From NCBI GenBank assembly GCA_963678705.1, contig OY783204.1, positions 11,418,759 through 11,482,758 of the forward strand: a stretch of 64,000 nucleotides of DNA, written 5' to 3'. Shown piece after piece: positions 11,393-22,858 of this stretch. Position 1 is the stretch's first letter. The number at the start of each line of letters is the position of its first letter. The position numbers and the translations under genes are program-made. The stretch comes from Panorpa germanica (Eukaryota; Arthropoda; Insecta; Mecoptera; Panorpidae). Under the pieces are notes generated by a model. The model was not told the DNA's origin and ran no database searches. It was given only the letters and a program-made list of their open reading frames with translations.

Positions 11393-12300
11393 CTATTCTT
11401 CTCCATGCTCCACCGGTTGATATGCTAAAGGCAGATCAAGATTGCCCAATGGCAGATGGGCGAGACGCTTGACAGATCTGTTTATTTCTCCAAACTTTGT
11501 CTTTAGAACAGCAACTCTCGTGAGTGAATCGTTTCCTGATAACAGCTTGATGATGCGACCAATTGCCCATTGTGTTGGTGCTAAATGGTCTTCATGAATC
11601 ATAAGTAATGATCCTATATGAAGTTTCGTATTGGTTGAAGTTTACTACGTTGTTGGCAATGGTTTATATAATCAGAAGTCCACCTTTTCTAGTACTGCTG
11701 AACTCGTTCTTGCACATGTGCAAAGCGTTGCATCTGGTTTAAAATAACAGGTGCACCTGCTGCAGGCATGTTGCTGGTAATTTGACGACCAATAAGTAAG
11801 TGTCCAGGAGTGATGGGAGTAAGGTCATTAGGATCTGATGACATTAGATAAAGAGCGCGGGAGTTTATTACTGCTTCTATTTGAGTCAAGAATGTGTACG
11901 TATATTTATAAGATAAATGCCTATTTAAAAGTACCTTTTTTTAATGACTCTTAGTAGACTTGATATTTGCTACCCATAAAAAACCAAAATGTGGGGAACG
12001 TGGCGGAATAAATTTCTATATTACAGGTAATTCAGAAGCAGAGATCGACAATTTAGATGAATTTGACTTATTTGATAAAAACAAAATTATATGGTCGACG
12101 GCTTTCCTCGACGCGAAATAAAACGATTAAGTTCTGCCAGGAAACATTTAGTCGATAATTCTGTTACTAATTCCAGGTGTACTGCTTTAGTAGCGAAACA
12201 TATAAACAGACTATTATATGACCTGATTAAATTGCTACCGCGACTATAACGATTTTTTATCATAATAGGGCCAGCATAATCGACGCCAGTAATCCTAAAG
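11393..12300 (-). pseudogene. A3 pol: integrase, broken
   Basis: Contains the C-terminal domain at 11602-11393 (MIHEDHLAPTQWAIGRIIKL to VEHGEE) and the stretch TQIEAVINSRALYLMSSD to LNQMQRFAHVQERV at 11889-11689. The DDE glutamate is mutated: the motif reads GFLWVANIKS where A1 has GFLWEANIKS. The segment carrying the second aspartate is missing, as in A1. Several frame changes. Confidence 0.83.
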
Positions 12301-12364
12301 GGATAATCAAAAACGCGTCAGTCAGAGGGTAAAGAACCTATTATTTTTACAACATATGATGCAA

Positions 12365-13395
12365 TTATGAACTTATAGATTTAGCTAGTGATATTCCTCT
12401 TAGGGGCCAGAACTTGTCTCTAGCTGAGAATAAAAAAGCTTGTAGACCTGAATAGAACAGTCTTATATGTTCATGTTGCATAATTAATTTTTTAAGTGGG
12501 TGCTTAGGGTGCAATATAATAGGGAGCTTTTTATCAATAGTAAAATTTGAATGTTGTAATCGACCTCCTACACGTATGATATTATTATCATCCAAAAAAG
12601 CATTTAGAGATAATAATTGACTACTATTGTGCAGTGGTACGTTTCTTTTAAATGAAGTTATTGCATTAAAATAGTGTTTACTCTCATTTTGTAATTCTGA
12701 CACTGACAAGGGTCCTACTATTTTATTGGCTACTCTTTTAAGTGTACGTAAGTTTGAATAAAATCTAAATATATTTATGGACGATGTAACCAAGAAATTA
12801 GACAAGATGATTTTTTGGATTTCTGGTATATCTACTACATTGTAATTGCTTGCAGGCCATGAATCAGAGGACTCTTGTAACCAAGATGGGCCTGTCCACC
12901 ATAAATTATTTTTTATTAGCAAAATAGCATGCGTATCTCGCGAAATAAGATTAGCTGGGTTACAGTGTGTAAGCACGTGACGCCATTGATAAAGCTCTGT
13001 CATGCTTAATTGTATTTCTGCGACGCTATTTGCTACAAACACTTTTAGAGTGCTGGGTGATGACTTAGGCCATGAAAGTACTATAGTTGAATCTGACCAT
13101 AAGAAAACTTTATATACAGTATTAGGTGTAATACTTAAAAGCTTTTGTGTCATTCTAGCCAAAATTAACGCTGCGCACAACTCTAAACAGGGAAAATTAA
13201 AGTTTCTAGAGGGGCTACTTTTGACTTGGAATGAACTAAAGAGACATTAGACGCTCCTTGTTTATTTACACTCTTAAAATAAATGCAAGCACCATATGCA
13301 AGCTCGGAAGCATCGCAAAACCCATGTAACTCTATTCTGGTAGAATCGACTATAATAACCATGCGTAGGATAGAAATATTATTAATATCAGGCAA
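12365..13395 (-). pseudogene. A3 pol: RNase H and integrase zinc domain
   Basis: RNase H begins near 13320 with ELHGFCDASELAYGACIYF and continues in a second frame (13180-12365) through LCAALILARMTQK and LWSDSTIVLSW, where the aspartate is intact. Two deletions relative to A1 remove residues after NLRTLKRV and after SVSELQN. The frame ends with HPKHPLKKLIMQHEH and WPLRGISLAKS, the start of the integrase zinc domain. Confidence 0.84.
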
Positions 13396-13435
13396 GTGTT
13401 TGAATAATAATATTCAAATCTCGTCTAAACTTAAA

Positions 13436-14590
13436 GGAATTTCATCGTCCCAATGTTGTTTCAAAAACAGTAGTTCTTGCATCATTTTTTTAAAGGGAAT
13501 GATACAGGGTGATAATAATCCTAAAGGATCGAAGATTTCAGACAGAAAAGACAATATTGAGCGCTTTGTGACTTTATCAGGTTCCGTAATAGGAGTGATG
13601 TTGTATTTAAATTCGTGTGAGATTGAGTTCCACTTGACGCCTAATGTCTTTAAATGATTTTAGTCGCCTAAATCCAAATGAAAGAACTTATCGGACCTAT
13701 CATTTTTCATATTTGAAAGTACAGTAGATGAATTAGCAATCCACTTTCTAAGTTTAAAACCCGCTCTGGATAAAATAGTATTAATTTCAACACAACGGTT
13801 TGAAGGCTCTGCTAAATCGTCAGAACCGGTATTTAAATCGTCAACGTAAAAGTCGTTTAATATTAAATCCGCTGCTTTAGGATTTATGACTTGTGATTCA
13901 TAACCTAGCTGAGTAAGGCTCTTTGTAGCTAAAAATGATGCGGCTGCCGTGCCGTAAGTAACAGTATTTAACCGATACGCTAATAATGGTTCGTCGGGCT
14001 TAAAACGCTTAAGTATTTGCTGCAAATTTTTTTGCGACGAATCTACCAACACTTGACGATACATCATAGCTATATCTGCTATCACGACGTAAGTATATAA
14101 ACGAAATTTAGTTAGTAATGTAAGGAGATCACATTGAATAGTAGGGCTATTAGCCTGTAGCTCGTTCAGTGAGATGCCTGTTGTGGTAGGCATAGAGCCG
14201 TTGAATACTACTCGAAGCTTACTCCTTGTACTACTTGGTTTCAACACACCATAGTGCGGTAAAAAGTATGAAATATCCATGGGTGTTTTGACAGGATTAA
14301 GAGTCATATGGCCTAACGAAATGTACTCTTCCATAAAAGAATTATACAATTTCCTTAACTCAGTGTCTGGTGACAGTTTCTTTTCAAGCGATAAGAAACG
14401 ATTTGTAGCGTTATTCTTAAAATTTCCTAATAGCGTTGTTTGTTTTTTGAAAGGGATAGTAACAAGAAACCGACCAGTGGGGTCACGAATTGTGGTTCGT
14501 TTAAAATGGTCTTCGCAGGCTAATTCTTCCGCAGTATGTGGACTACAGCTTATTACAGATTCAATTGTATAGAACTTGGAAAGTTAATTC
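13436..14590 (-). pseudogene. A3 pol: reverse transcriptase, longest family A frame
   Basis: A 229-codon open stretch (14349-13660) spans most of RT: EEYISLGHMTLNP, SYFLPHYGVLKPSST, KLRVVFNGSMP, VVIADIAMMYRQV, YRLNTVTYGTAAASFLA and DFYVDDLNTGSDD. Both catalytic motifs (ADI and YVDD) are intact and no satellite insertion is present. It stops at DLGD, where A1 continues with SNHLKTLGVKW (TGA/TAG-type change at 13660). The shared upstream TAA is at 14584-14586. Confidence 0.87.
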
Positions 14591-14989
14591 TGTATTTGTG
14601 AATAATAACAATGTGATCGTACGTTACCATTAGCTGCTTTAGTTGATATTACAATCTAACCAAGTGTGGTTTTCTGAACGCTTATAAGAATGCTAATTAA
14701 ACGTATCTTTCCTACCTGTAGAAGGTTCCAAAAATTGTCTGCTCCTAGCAGCAGGTCTAAGCGACCAGACTTTTTAAATTGTGGGTATGCTAATTAAATG
14801 TGTGAGGGAATTTTCAGACTAGTTACGTCTAAATTCGTATGTGGTATGTTGTCAGTTATTTTGTAAAAAATTAATCAGTTAACAGATGTCTTATAAGTAG
14901 TAGCTAGTGATTCAAGTTAAACGCTTATCTTAGACGTTATGTTTGTCTTAGTTTTGCCTATACCAGATATAGCTACATTCGTGGGTGTA

Positions 14990-15600
14990 GAAGTTGCCTT
15001 TAACCTGTTCGCTAATTGTTTAGTTATAAAAGTAGTTTAACTTCCATTGTTTAATAAAGCCCGTGCGAAAATTGATTTAAGATTACTATCGGGTACTTCA
15101 ACTTCAGCAATAGAAAGTAACACGTGCCCTGAGTTTACTACTTGACTAGTGAATGTGTCACTGGAAGTACTTGGCTGTGGTGAATCAGATTGAGATGTAG
15201 CTAAATGTAAAAGCGTGTGGTGTTGTTTGTTGCATATATTGCAGGGGAAAGTTAGTTTTGTGTCCTTTTTTCAAACAATCTAAACATAACGTGCGCTTTT
15301 AACATTATTTAATGCGTGCGGAAATGGACAATTTTAGGAAAGCTTTACATTGGTAAACACGATGGGTATCACTACAAAAATGACATTTGTTGTGCTGTGC
15401 TACAACTAATGAGCGTTGAGATTTAGATTTCCTACCGATTTTAAAGTTAGCGCTTTGTTCGTCTGATTCATGGGCTTTTTCTAACATAAAGGATAAGAGG
15501 GAATCCAATGTTTGATAATCTGTTTTAGATTACGGACTAGACTGCCAGTAAGCCTTTGTGGTAGCGTCTAACTTTTGTGATGTCAATACGGTGACGAGTT
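14990..15600 (-). pseudogene. A3 gag zinc knuckles and protease, broken
   Basis: The gag end reads DSLLSFMLEKAHESDEQ (15508-15305), with a first Cys/His motif CHFCSDTHRVYQC. Frameshifts follow. The protease site near 15060 reads ALLNNGS followed by a stop, so the catalytic aspartate has become asparagine. The protein would have been the capsid/nucleocapsid and maturation protease of the particle. Confidence 0.8.
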
Positions 15601-15825
15601 GGTTTCATCTGTGTTCTAACGGTATGCTATTTTCAAGGGAATTAACATGTTTTCAGATAGTGGTGGCTGTGGTTCTTAAAGTATCACTGGACTTAGTTCT
15701 CAGATTCGGGATGTTTAGGAACGATTTTTTATGATATGAAATTATCTATCTCTTATTGTCATATGCTTCAAAAATAAAATTCCAACACAACTCATAATCT
15801 TTAGCCTCGATTTCTATAGAAGTAA

Positions 15826-16362
15826 TTATGTCAAGAGCACATTTGAGCACCTTGCACCTTTTAGACAGCTTTGCAAGAGATGGAGCTTTTTGTAATTGTT
15901 AAACCTGTTCTGACTATGTATTAGGCTAACGTAGCTTGACTTAAATAAATTCCATTCGGATATGTCACCATGAAAGTCTGGTACGCCTATACGGGGTAGC
16001 TCAATGTCATTGTCGGTATTGTGGTTTGAACGCAAATCAAAAGAAACAATTTGTGAATTAGAATCGATCAATATTTCATTGAATATTGATTCTAAAGGTA
16101 AATATTTAATATTGAATTCTTTACGGATTTTGTAAATGCGTGCCATTTCCTCATTATTATCAGCAACCATTACTTGTATATCTATGCAGATGTTTCTAAG
16201 TTCGGATAATAATGGGTAACAAATTTTCTTATACGTTTCAATGTCTTGGATATTGTACGTGAATGGATCGTTTACGTTAATTTTCTTTATTAATTTAGTA
16301 TATATTTCTAAATTAACTTGACAAGAATGCAACATGGCATTAAGCTTCTTTAGATTAACCAT
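15826..16362 (-). pseudogene. A3 gag N-terminal half
   Basis: A 178-codon open stretch from the gag ATG (16362), with no stop until 15826. It shows MVNLKKLNAMLHSCQVNLEI, IDIQVMVADNNEEMARI and IGVPDFHGDISEWNLFKSS, followed by the FNNYKKLHLLQSCLKG segment typical of BEL gag. It is the best gag N-terminus of family A and justifies the start chosen for A1 and A2. It ends with a frame change at the CLKGAR region. Confidence 0.85.
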
Positions 16363-17131
16363 AATTGCAAAAGATTGATTTTCAAAACAAAAGATAGCAA
16401 AATACTAAAATAATTATTTAGGTTAAATAATATTATCAAATGATAAATATACTTTAAAACTTAATCAAAATGCAAAGTTATTGAAAATAAATTTTAATGT
16501 AATTTCCAAAAATTAAAATGTAAATAACAATTAACAAAGGGAAGATTAAAGTAATTCAAAATGATTAAACGTTTAACAGTTTAAAATTTATAACATGTAA
16601 GTATTCTAATGAAAAAATATTACAATGCTGCAAGGAACATTATTGTCAAACTCAAGGTTACTATACAATACTTTAATGAAACAATTGTAAACGCGTGCCA
16701 GGGGTGATCTGGAATGTTTAACAATTTTCAAAGAACTAAAGATGATAATATAATAAGGCTTTTGTTTAAGTGATTTTATATAGATAACGAATATAACTAT
16801 ATAAATAAAATTTGACTATATAAAAAACAAGGAGTGCACGTGAACAGTACAAAATTTTATCATATGTTTCGAAGCAATACCGAAAGGATTAGGATGGGGA
16901 CTATCGAATCAATGCTTAATAAGCCATATATGATTGCAAAGAATAGAAAACGCTATTCGATTCTACAATGTAACTGCTAAAATTTATCGTTGATGTGGTT
17001 ATTTGGTAAAATAACCTAAGTCTTGTTCAAGAAATTAACAATCCCTTAAGCTGATCCAACAAATCTACCAATTATCATAAAAAAAAGGTACTTGCATCGA
17101 TAAAAGAAGCAATATTAAACGGGACAAGGTC
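16363..17131 (-). mobile_element. A3 leader, truncated; no 5' LTR
   Basis: Leader sequence as in A0-A2, including the 56-bp piece shared only with A0. It stops inside the leader at GGGACAAGGT (about 17127), where satellite takes over, so the A3 primer-binding site and 5' LTR are gone. Confidence 0.72.
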
Positions 17132-17330
17132 CCGTTAATAGATAGTTGCCTATTTATGGAACGGTAATCGGTTAGTAAAATTAATATTTGACAATGAATA
17201 TAGTTCTCCTTAGCGCAGTAGACGTTCCTAGAGGTTTTTGCCGGCCTAATTCTTCGAAGGGCACTTGGCCACCAGACATTATTAAAGGCACCCTGACTTT
17301 CTATAAATTCTATAAAGTCTTTCCACAATT
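17132..17330 (-). pseudogene. R1-clade RT remnant, first part only
   Basis: On the minus strand WKDFIEFIESQGAFNNVWW leads into PSALRRIRPAKTSRNVY, the N-terminal part of the RT segment, without the TGA seen at 8640. The rest was lost at the junction with A3. Confidence 0.7.
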
Positions 17331-17971
17331 TTCAAGAAAAGCGCATATATTGTTCACTTATAACAATTAATACACTCTCTTTATTATTAGGATACTCGCT
17401 TTAATATAAACTAATTGTTATGTTTTAATAATATTTAAAGTTAATATTAATCGACTTACTTGATAGTGGGCTGCAACCTTTTGTCTTCCGTATATTTGTA
17501 GTGTTTATATGAGGTCTTCCTTATAAAGCTTTACAGATTTCTTGAATTTCTTAACCAGTTTATATTTTAGCACGAACACTAACTTAATTATTATCACTTT
17601 CTTTGTCGATCGCACTTATAAATGTCTTATCCTAAAAACGACAAAGTTACAGTTTTAAGGTTATGTTCATAATACCGCGTGTACGCGTCAAATATATATA
17701 GTTAGATTTTTCAACACTAGTTTCGAACAGTCAAACTTTTGTAAAATAACTGATTTTAGGGTAAATTAACACAAAATTAAAACAAATTAAATACTTTTCT
17801 GTAGAAAAATTATTTATATAATATATTTAATTTTTTTCCGTAATAAATTTCTCACTTTTTTTACCTAAAGTAGCAGGAGCCGATCAGTACACACACAGTA
17901 GATAGGGACCACTTATGTTGCAAAGCAAAATTAACGTCTTTGTAAAATATAACGTAGTTTTTTCTTTTTCT

Positions 17972-18425
17972 GTTAAATCTTATCTGTCTTGCCAGAGGCA
18001 AAAATCATCGTCTTTGGTTTACTTGAAGATATAGCCATTTTGTGTAGCTTCAAGACACTACACATTTTATCTATAGCAGCTCAAGAACGGCTTTCTAGTT
18101 GTTCTCTTCTGTTTGTACCGACAAAGATCACTTTATCATCGGCAAAACATACGTTTACACAACCTTTTGAGTGAGAATCACAGGCCTTGTCGATTACAAT
18201 GTTTCAAACTTTAGGGCCCATTATGGATCGCTGAGGACAACCATTAGATAGTTGCCATTTAATTTAACGGTAATCGGTTTGTAAAATTATTGTTTGACAA
18301 TGAATATAGTTCTCCATAGCGCAGTAGACGTTCTTAGAGGTTTTTGCCGGCCTAATTCTTTGAAGGGCACTTCGCCACAAGACATTATCAAAGGCACTCT
18401 GACTTTCTATAAATTTTATATAATC
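17972..18425 (-). pseudogene. R1-clade RT remnant
   Basis: Carries the GCPQ, FADD and SREQLESRS segments in the usual order, ending at a TAA (17972-17974) after the LASGKTD-type tail. Degraded, with no translation start. Confidence 0.7.
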
Positions 18426-18841
18426 TTATGGTATGCGACAAGTTATGTTTTTTTTTGCGTTATCTTGGTATAGTGTGATTGTTAATTATTATCACTTTCT
18501 TTGTCTATCGCACTTATTGATGTCTTATCTCAAAAACGACAAAGTTACAGTTTTGAGGATATGTTCATAAGACCGCTAGTTTCAAACTGTCAAACTTTTG
18601 TAAAAACACTTATTTTAGGGTAAATTACACAAAATTAAAACAAACTTAAATACTTTTCTTTAGAATAAGTATTCATATATTATATTTAATTTTTTTCCGT
18701 AAATAATTTATCACTTTTAATAACTTTTTTCACCTAAAGTAGCAGGAGCCGATCAGTACACACACATCAGACAGGGACTACTTGTGTTGCAAAGGAAACC
18801 TAACGTCATTGTTAACCAATACGTAGTTCTTCCTTTTTCTT

Positions 18842-19285
18842 TTAAGTCCCATCTGTCTTGCCAAAGGCAAGCATCATCATCTTTGTTTTACTTGAAGATA
18901 TAGCCATTTTGTGCAGCTTCAAGAAACTACACATTTTATTTATAGCATTTAAAGAACGGCTTTCTAGTTGTTCTCTACTATTTGCACCGACAAGGATCAC
19001 TTTATCATCGGCAAAACATACGTTTACACAACCTTTAGAGTAAGAAACACAGTCCTCATCGAATACCATGTTCCAAAGATAAGGGTCAATTACGGATCGC
19101 TGAGGACAACCATAGTTGCCTTTTAATGGAATGGTAATCGGTTTGCAAAATAATGTTTAACAATGAATATAGTTCTCCATAGCGCAGTTGACGTTCCTTA
19201 AGGTTTTTGTTGGCCTAATTCATTAAAAGGCACTTAGCCCCCAGACATTATCAAAGGCACCCTGAATTTCTATATAATCTATATA
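18842..19285 (-). pseudogene. R1-clade RT remnant
   Basis: The 19069-18842 part reads MVFDEDCVSYSKGCVNVCFADDK in one frame and runs on through SREQLESRSLNAINKMCSFL without the TGA found in most units (Leu codon here). Upstream GCPQ is present. Confidence 0.75.
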
Positions 19286-20019
19286 TTTTTATAGTATGCG
19301 ACAAATTAAGTTTTTTTTTGCGTTATCTTGGTATAGTGTGATTGTTCATGAACGATCAGTCACAATTTTCAAGAAAACCGCATATATTGTTCACTTATAA
19401 CAATTAATACACTCTCTTTATTATTAGGAAACTCGCTTATATATAAACTAATTGTTATGTTTTAATATTATTTATACTAAATGTTAATTGAGTTACTTGG
19501 TAGTGGGCAGCAACCTTTAGTCTTTCGTATATTTGTAGTGTTTATATGAAGTCTTTCTTATATAGCTCTACAGATTTCTTGAACTTTTAAACCAGTATGT
19601 GTTTTAGCACTAACACTAACTTAATTATTACTACTTTCTTTGTCAATCGCACTTAACAATGTCTTATCTCAAATACGGCAGAGTTCAGTTTTGAGGTTAT
19701 GTTCATAAGACCGCGTGTACGCGTCATATATATATAGTTATATTTTTCAACACTAGTTTCGAACTGTCAAACTTTTGTAAAAACACTTATTTTAGGGTAA
19801 ATTAACACAAAATTAAATCAAACTTAAATACTTTTCTTTAGAATAAGTATTCATATAATATATTTATTTTTTTCCGTAAATAATTTTTTACTTTTAATAA
19901 CTTTTTTCACCTAAAGTAGCAGGAGTTGATCAGTACACACACATCAGATAAGGACTACTTGTGTTGCAAAGCAAAATTAACGTCTTTGTAAACCAATACG
20001 TAGTTCTTTCTTTTTCTTT

Positions 20020-20217
20020 TAAGTCCCATCTGTCTTGCCAGAGGCAAGCAGCATCATCTTTGTTTTACCTAAAGATATAGCTATTTTGTGTAGCTTTAAA
20101 AACTACACATTCTATCTAAAGCAGCTCAAAAACGGCTTTCTAGTTGTTCTCTACTATTTGCACCGACAAGGATCACTTATTCATCGGCAAAACATACGTT
20201 AGCATAAACGTTATATA
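20020..20217 (-). pseudogene. R1-clade RT remnant split by B1 (C-terminal part)
   Basis: C-terminal half of an RT remnant, ending abruptly at the FADD codons where B1 is inserted. The N-terminal half continues at 27787. A 22-base AT-rich filler (about 20196-20217) precedes the target site. Confidence 0.7.
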
Positions 20218-20222
20218 TACGT
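20218..20222. repeat. Target-site duplication of B1, left copy (TACGT)
   Basis: TACGT directly before the LTR, repeated directly after the right LTR at 27782-27786. Five bases is within the usual range for BEL/Pao elements. Confidence 0.85.
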
Positions 20223-20934
20223 TGTTAATGAACGCATTTACAATCTAAATTTCAATACAGATATTTTGCCTTCATTAATGTATTTCATTTAGAATCTAAT
20301 TTTATGTAATTTAGTTTTAATTCACCAAGAATTCTTTTGTTTAATTATTTTATTTTTATATTTTTTGCTTTGTTATTTAATAAACTAACAAAATCATTAT
20401 CTTTGGTACAATGGTATTGTGTATCAAAGCATACTAGTCCGGTTTCAAGGTAAACCACTTTGCTGTCATGAAAAACGCTTGTTGTATCGATGTAAGTTGC
20501 TGACACTATTAAAATATTCTTTATTAACTCGCACTTTGAACAGTAAACTTAGCTTACATTTTGAAATATAATTAAAATTAATATTAGATTAAAATATTAT
20601 AAAGATATTTTTTAATAGTGAATTACATCAACGTAGCATCGATACTATTAGTGATTCATTCAAATATCAATCATTGTAATTCGTCAGTGTATTTGTATAA
20701 TAAATGTTTTCTGTAGAATAATAGTGTATCGCTGCTTTTCTGACATTAAATTAAATAAAAAATTGTTATTAAGTGATTAATAACAAAAAGGTCCTTCGAC
20801 GTATTTGGCGCAATCTACGCTATCAAAGGGATTGGATGCAATCGAGCAATCCGAGTATTTGGATACCGCTAACAGATCGCAGATAAGCCCACCGCGTGCT
20901 TATAGATCTCCATAGGTCCAAACTCCCCCGTCCA
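20223..20934 (+). repeat. 5' LTR of B1
   Basis: Begins TGTTAATGAACG and ends CCCCCGTCCA. Same ends as the LTRs at 27071-27781 and 45121-45824. An AATAAA-like polyadenylation signal (TTAATAAACT) lies near 20380. Confidence 0.92.
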
Positions 20935-20935
20935 T

Positions 20936-20956
20936 TTGGTTGTCTTCGAGCCGGAT
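20936..20956 (+). other. Primer-binding site of B1, degenerate
   Basis: TGGTTGTCTTCGAGCCGGAT one or two bases inside the LTR edge. It equals the tRNA-Tyr-type site of families A and C except for changes and two extra bases after TGGT. Confidence 0.6.
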
Positions 20957-21260
20957 CTACACCATTTCGATCATCTTCAAGCAAGATTTTCATCAACGGA
21001 TTTACACCATTTTAATCATCTTGAAGAACGGATTCACAAAATTTGACCATCTTGAAGAACGGATTCACAAAATTTGACCATCTTGAGAAACGGATTCACA
21101 AAATTTGACCATCTTCAAGAGCGGATTCACAAAATTTGATCATCATCGAGAGCAGATATCCAACAATTGAGCATCTTCAAAGAGGATTCACACCACTTTG
21201 GATCAACTTCGAAAAGGATTCCCACATTGGTCATCTTTGAAAAGGATTCCCATCATAGGA
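20953..21260 (+). repeat. 31-bp minisatellite in the B1 leader
   Basis: About nine units of a 31-bp motif (GGATTCACAAAATTTGACCA, then TCTTGAAGAAC). GGAT starts at 20998, 21030, 21061, 21092, 21123, 21154 (AGAT), 21184, 21216 and 21244. A first degenerate unit begins at the GGAT that ends the primer-binding site (20953). Confidence 0.9.
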
Positions 21261-22007
21261 TTCATCAAGCAAGGTGAACATTCCAGAAAAATCTCACTTT
21301 CTGGCGCCAAGTACCACAGAAAACACGAGTCAGTTGCATCCATATTGGATTCAGTCTTGAAACGAGAACTACTATACGCCAGTGGTGTCAAGGTAATCCT
21401 GAACATTTGTATAATTCCCATTCTATCCCTATTATTACCTTTATTTTTGGTTTTGCAGTTTACATCTTATATTTTTTACAAACTATACATATATCACTGT
21501 TTTAATCGTTATTGCATTATACCAAGGTGTTTGGCCATCAATGATTCACTTCCAACATAAGTTCGTATCATTTTTGTGGGATATTATTCTAGCATCATCG
21601 ACATTATTCGGTTTTCTGTTTTGTAGTTAATAATTCCTTCTCGCATTAGTCAAGTCATCACCGCTTTACCAAGCAATGACAATATTATAGCGCTCGTACA
21701 CGTGTTATTTGGACACACTTTTTAGCCTCTCAAATAGGTTATCTAACGTTCTATTCCTGGACTATGACCACAAGAGCACACACACACACACACAAACAAT
21801 AATGAATATTATTATTCATACTTAAGCGTTTGAATACGTTTTTTCAAACCAAAATAACAATCTGTGAATTTTGCACAGAGATCTTATTGCGTGTTATACG
21901 TAATAGCCTACGGCTTATATTATTTACAACAATAATATATTTTCAATCATTTTTTAAAAATATTAAATTTAAAAATACCTTAAAGATTATTTAAAGTTGT
22001 ATTCACA
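20957..22007 (+). mobile_element. B1 untranslated leader
   Basis: Apart from the minisatellite, the leader holds a (CA)9 run at 21777-21794 and AT-rich sequence. An open frame at 21198-21560 starts inside the repeat and shows no family motif. I do not count it as a gene. Confidence 0.6.
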
Positions 22008-22858
22008 ATGTCGTCAAAACCTATAAAAGCCATACATCAAATCAAATTAACGCTAAAACAATGCAGCAAAGCGATTGAAAATGTTAATTAAACAGATTCA
22101 TCCACGTACGATGTGGAAGAGATAAAAATCTGTTATAAGCAATGGCAACCTTTAATGTCTTCAATCAATAAAGTTCATTCACAAATGCGCGAACTAACTG
22201 ATGATAAAGTTGATTTAGATCGCATTGATAGTGAAAATAATGATTTTTATACACAATACGTCAATATAGGAAAAGTTATTAATAAAATCATCTCAGCTTC
22301 TGAATCGATTGCAAATCAAACATTTGCTACCCCTGACACAAAACCATCTGTATTTTTAGATGAAGATATGCACTTATCATCCATCAACATTCCAACTTTT
22401 TCCGGCAATATAGAACAATGGGAAGAGTTTAAGGCCACATTTGAAAGCTTAGTCCATAATCAGGTTAAATATTCTAGTTTCAAAAAATTACACCTTTTAC
22501 GTCGTTCATTAAAAGATGAGGCCTTTGATACCATTGCATCAGTTCCATTAGACCCCACAAATTATCAATTATGTTGGGATTTATTAGTCACAGCCTATGA
22601 CAATAAAAGAAAAATGATTTCTTATCATCTAAATGCGTTTTTAAAAATTCCTGCTATCACCTCTGAGAATAGTACTAAGTTAAGAGCTACTGCAGCCTCA
22701 ATTAGAAAACACGTCAAGGCGTTAGAAAACATTATTCCAGAGGAAAATAGGTGGAACCACATAGTTGCAATTTTAATATCTAAAAAGCTAGACTCTGAAA
22801 CAAAGAAACATTGGTTAGCTTCCGACATTTCTAAACCGATTACCAAGAAATTGACACC
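22008..22858 (+). pseudogene. B1 gag N-terminal part
   Basis: Starts ATGTCGTCAAAACC (MSSKPIKAIHQIKL), then TAA at 22089-22091 in the same frame; B2 has the same stop (40121-40123). Reading resumes in frame for about 250 codons: DEDMHLSSINIPTFSGNIEQ, WEEFKATFESLVHNQ, FKKLHLLRRSLKDEAFDTI and IIPEENRWNHIVAILISKKL, the canonical BEL gag core. At about 22835 the frame must change to reach the knuckle region, again as in B2. Confidence 0.88.

Larger units (their letters stand above)
17132..20217 (-). repeat. Satellite array 1
   Basis: Head-to-tail copies of an approximately 1.18-kb unit; the marker GATCAGTACACACACA recurs near 17884, 18752 and 19930. The first interval is short (about 870 bp) because the unit near 18430-18600 lost about 310 bp after GTGTGATTGTT, and also lost the AT-run segment (GACCGCTAGTTTCAAACTG near 18571). 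The array is interrupted by B1 within the FADD-coding part of a unit. Strand given is that of the embedded RT remnant. Confidence 0.9.

Noticed and set aside
17989..18174. Plus-strand frames of about 61 codons (MPEAS...FTQPFE) in nearly every satellite unit
   Set aside because: They are the reverse-strand shadow of the RT remnant; the minus strand carries the recognisable motifs GCPQ and FADD.
21391..21460. Possible intron in the B1 leader (AAGGTAATC to TTGGTTTTGCAG)
   Set aside because: Two short splice-like strings are expected by chance in AT-rich DNA and nothing else supports splicing.
21198..21560. 120-codon frame in the B1 leader with a hydrophobic stretch
   Set aside because: It starts inside the 31-bp minisatellite; hydrophobicity follows from AT-rich sequence; B2 lacks the region, so there is no conservation test.
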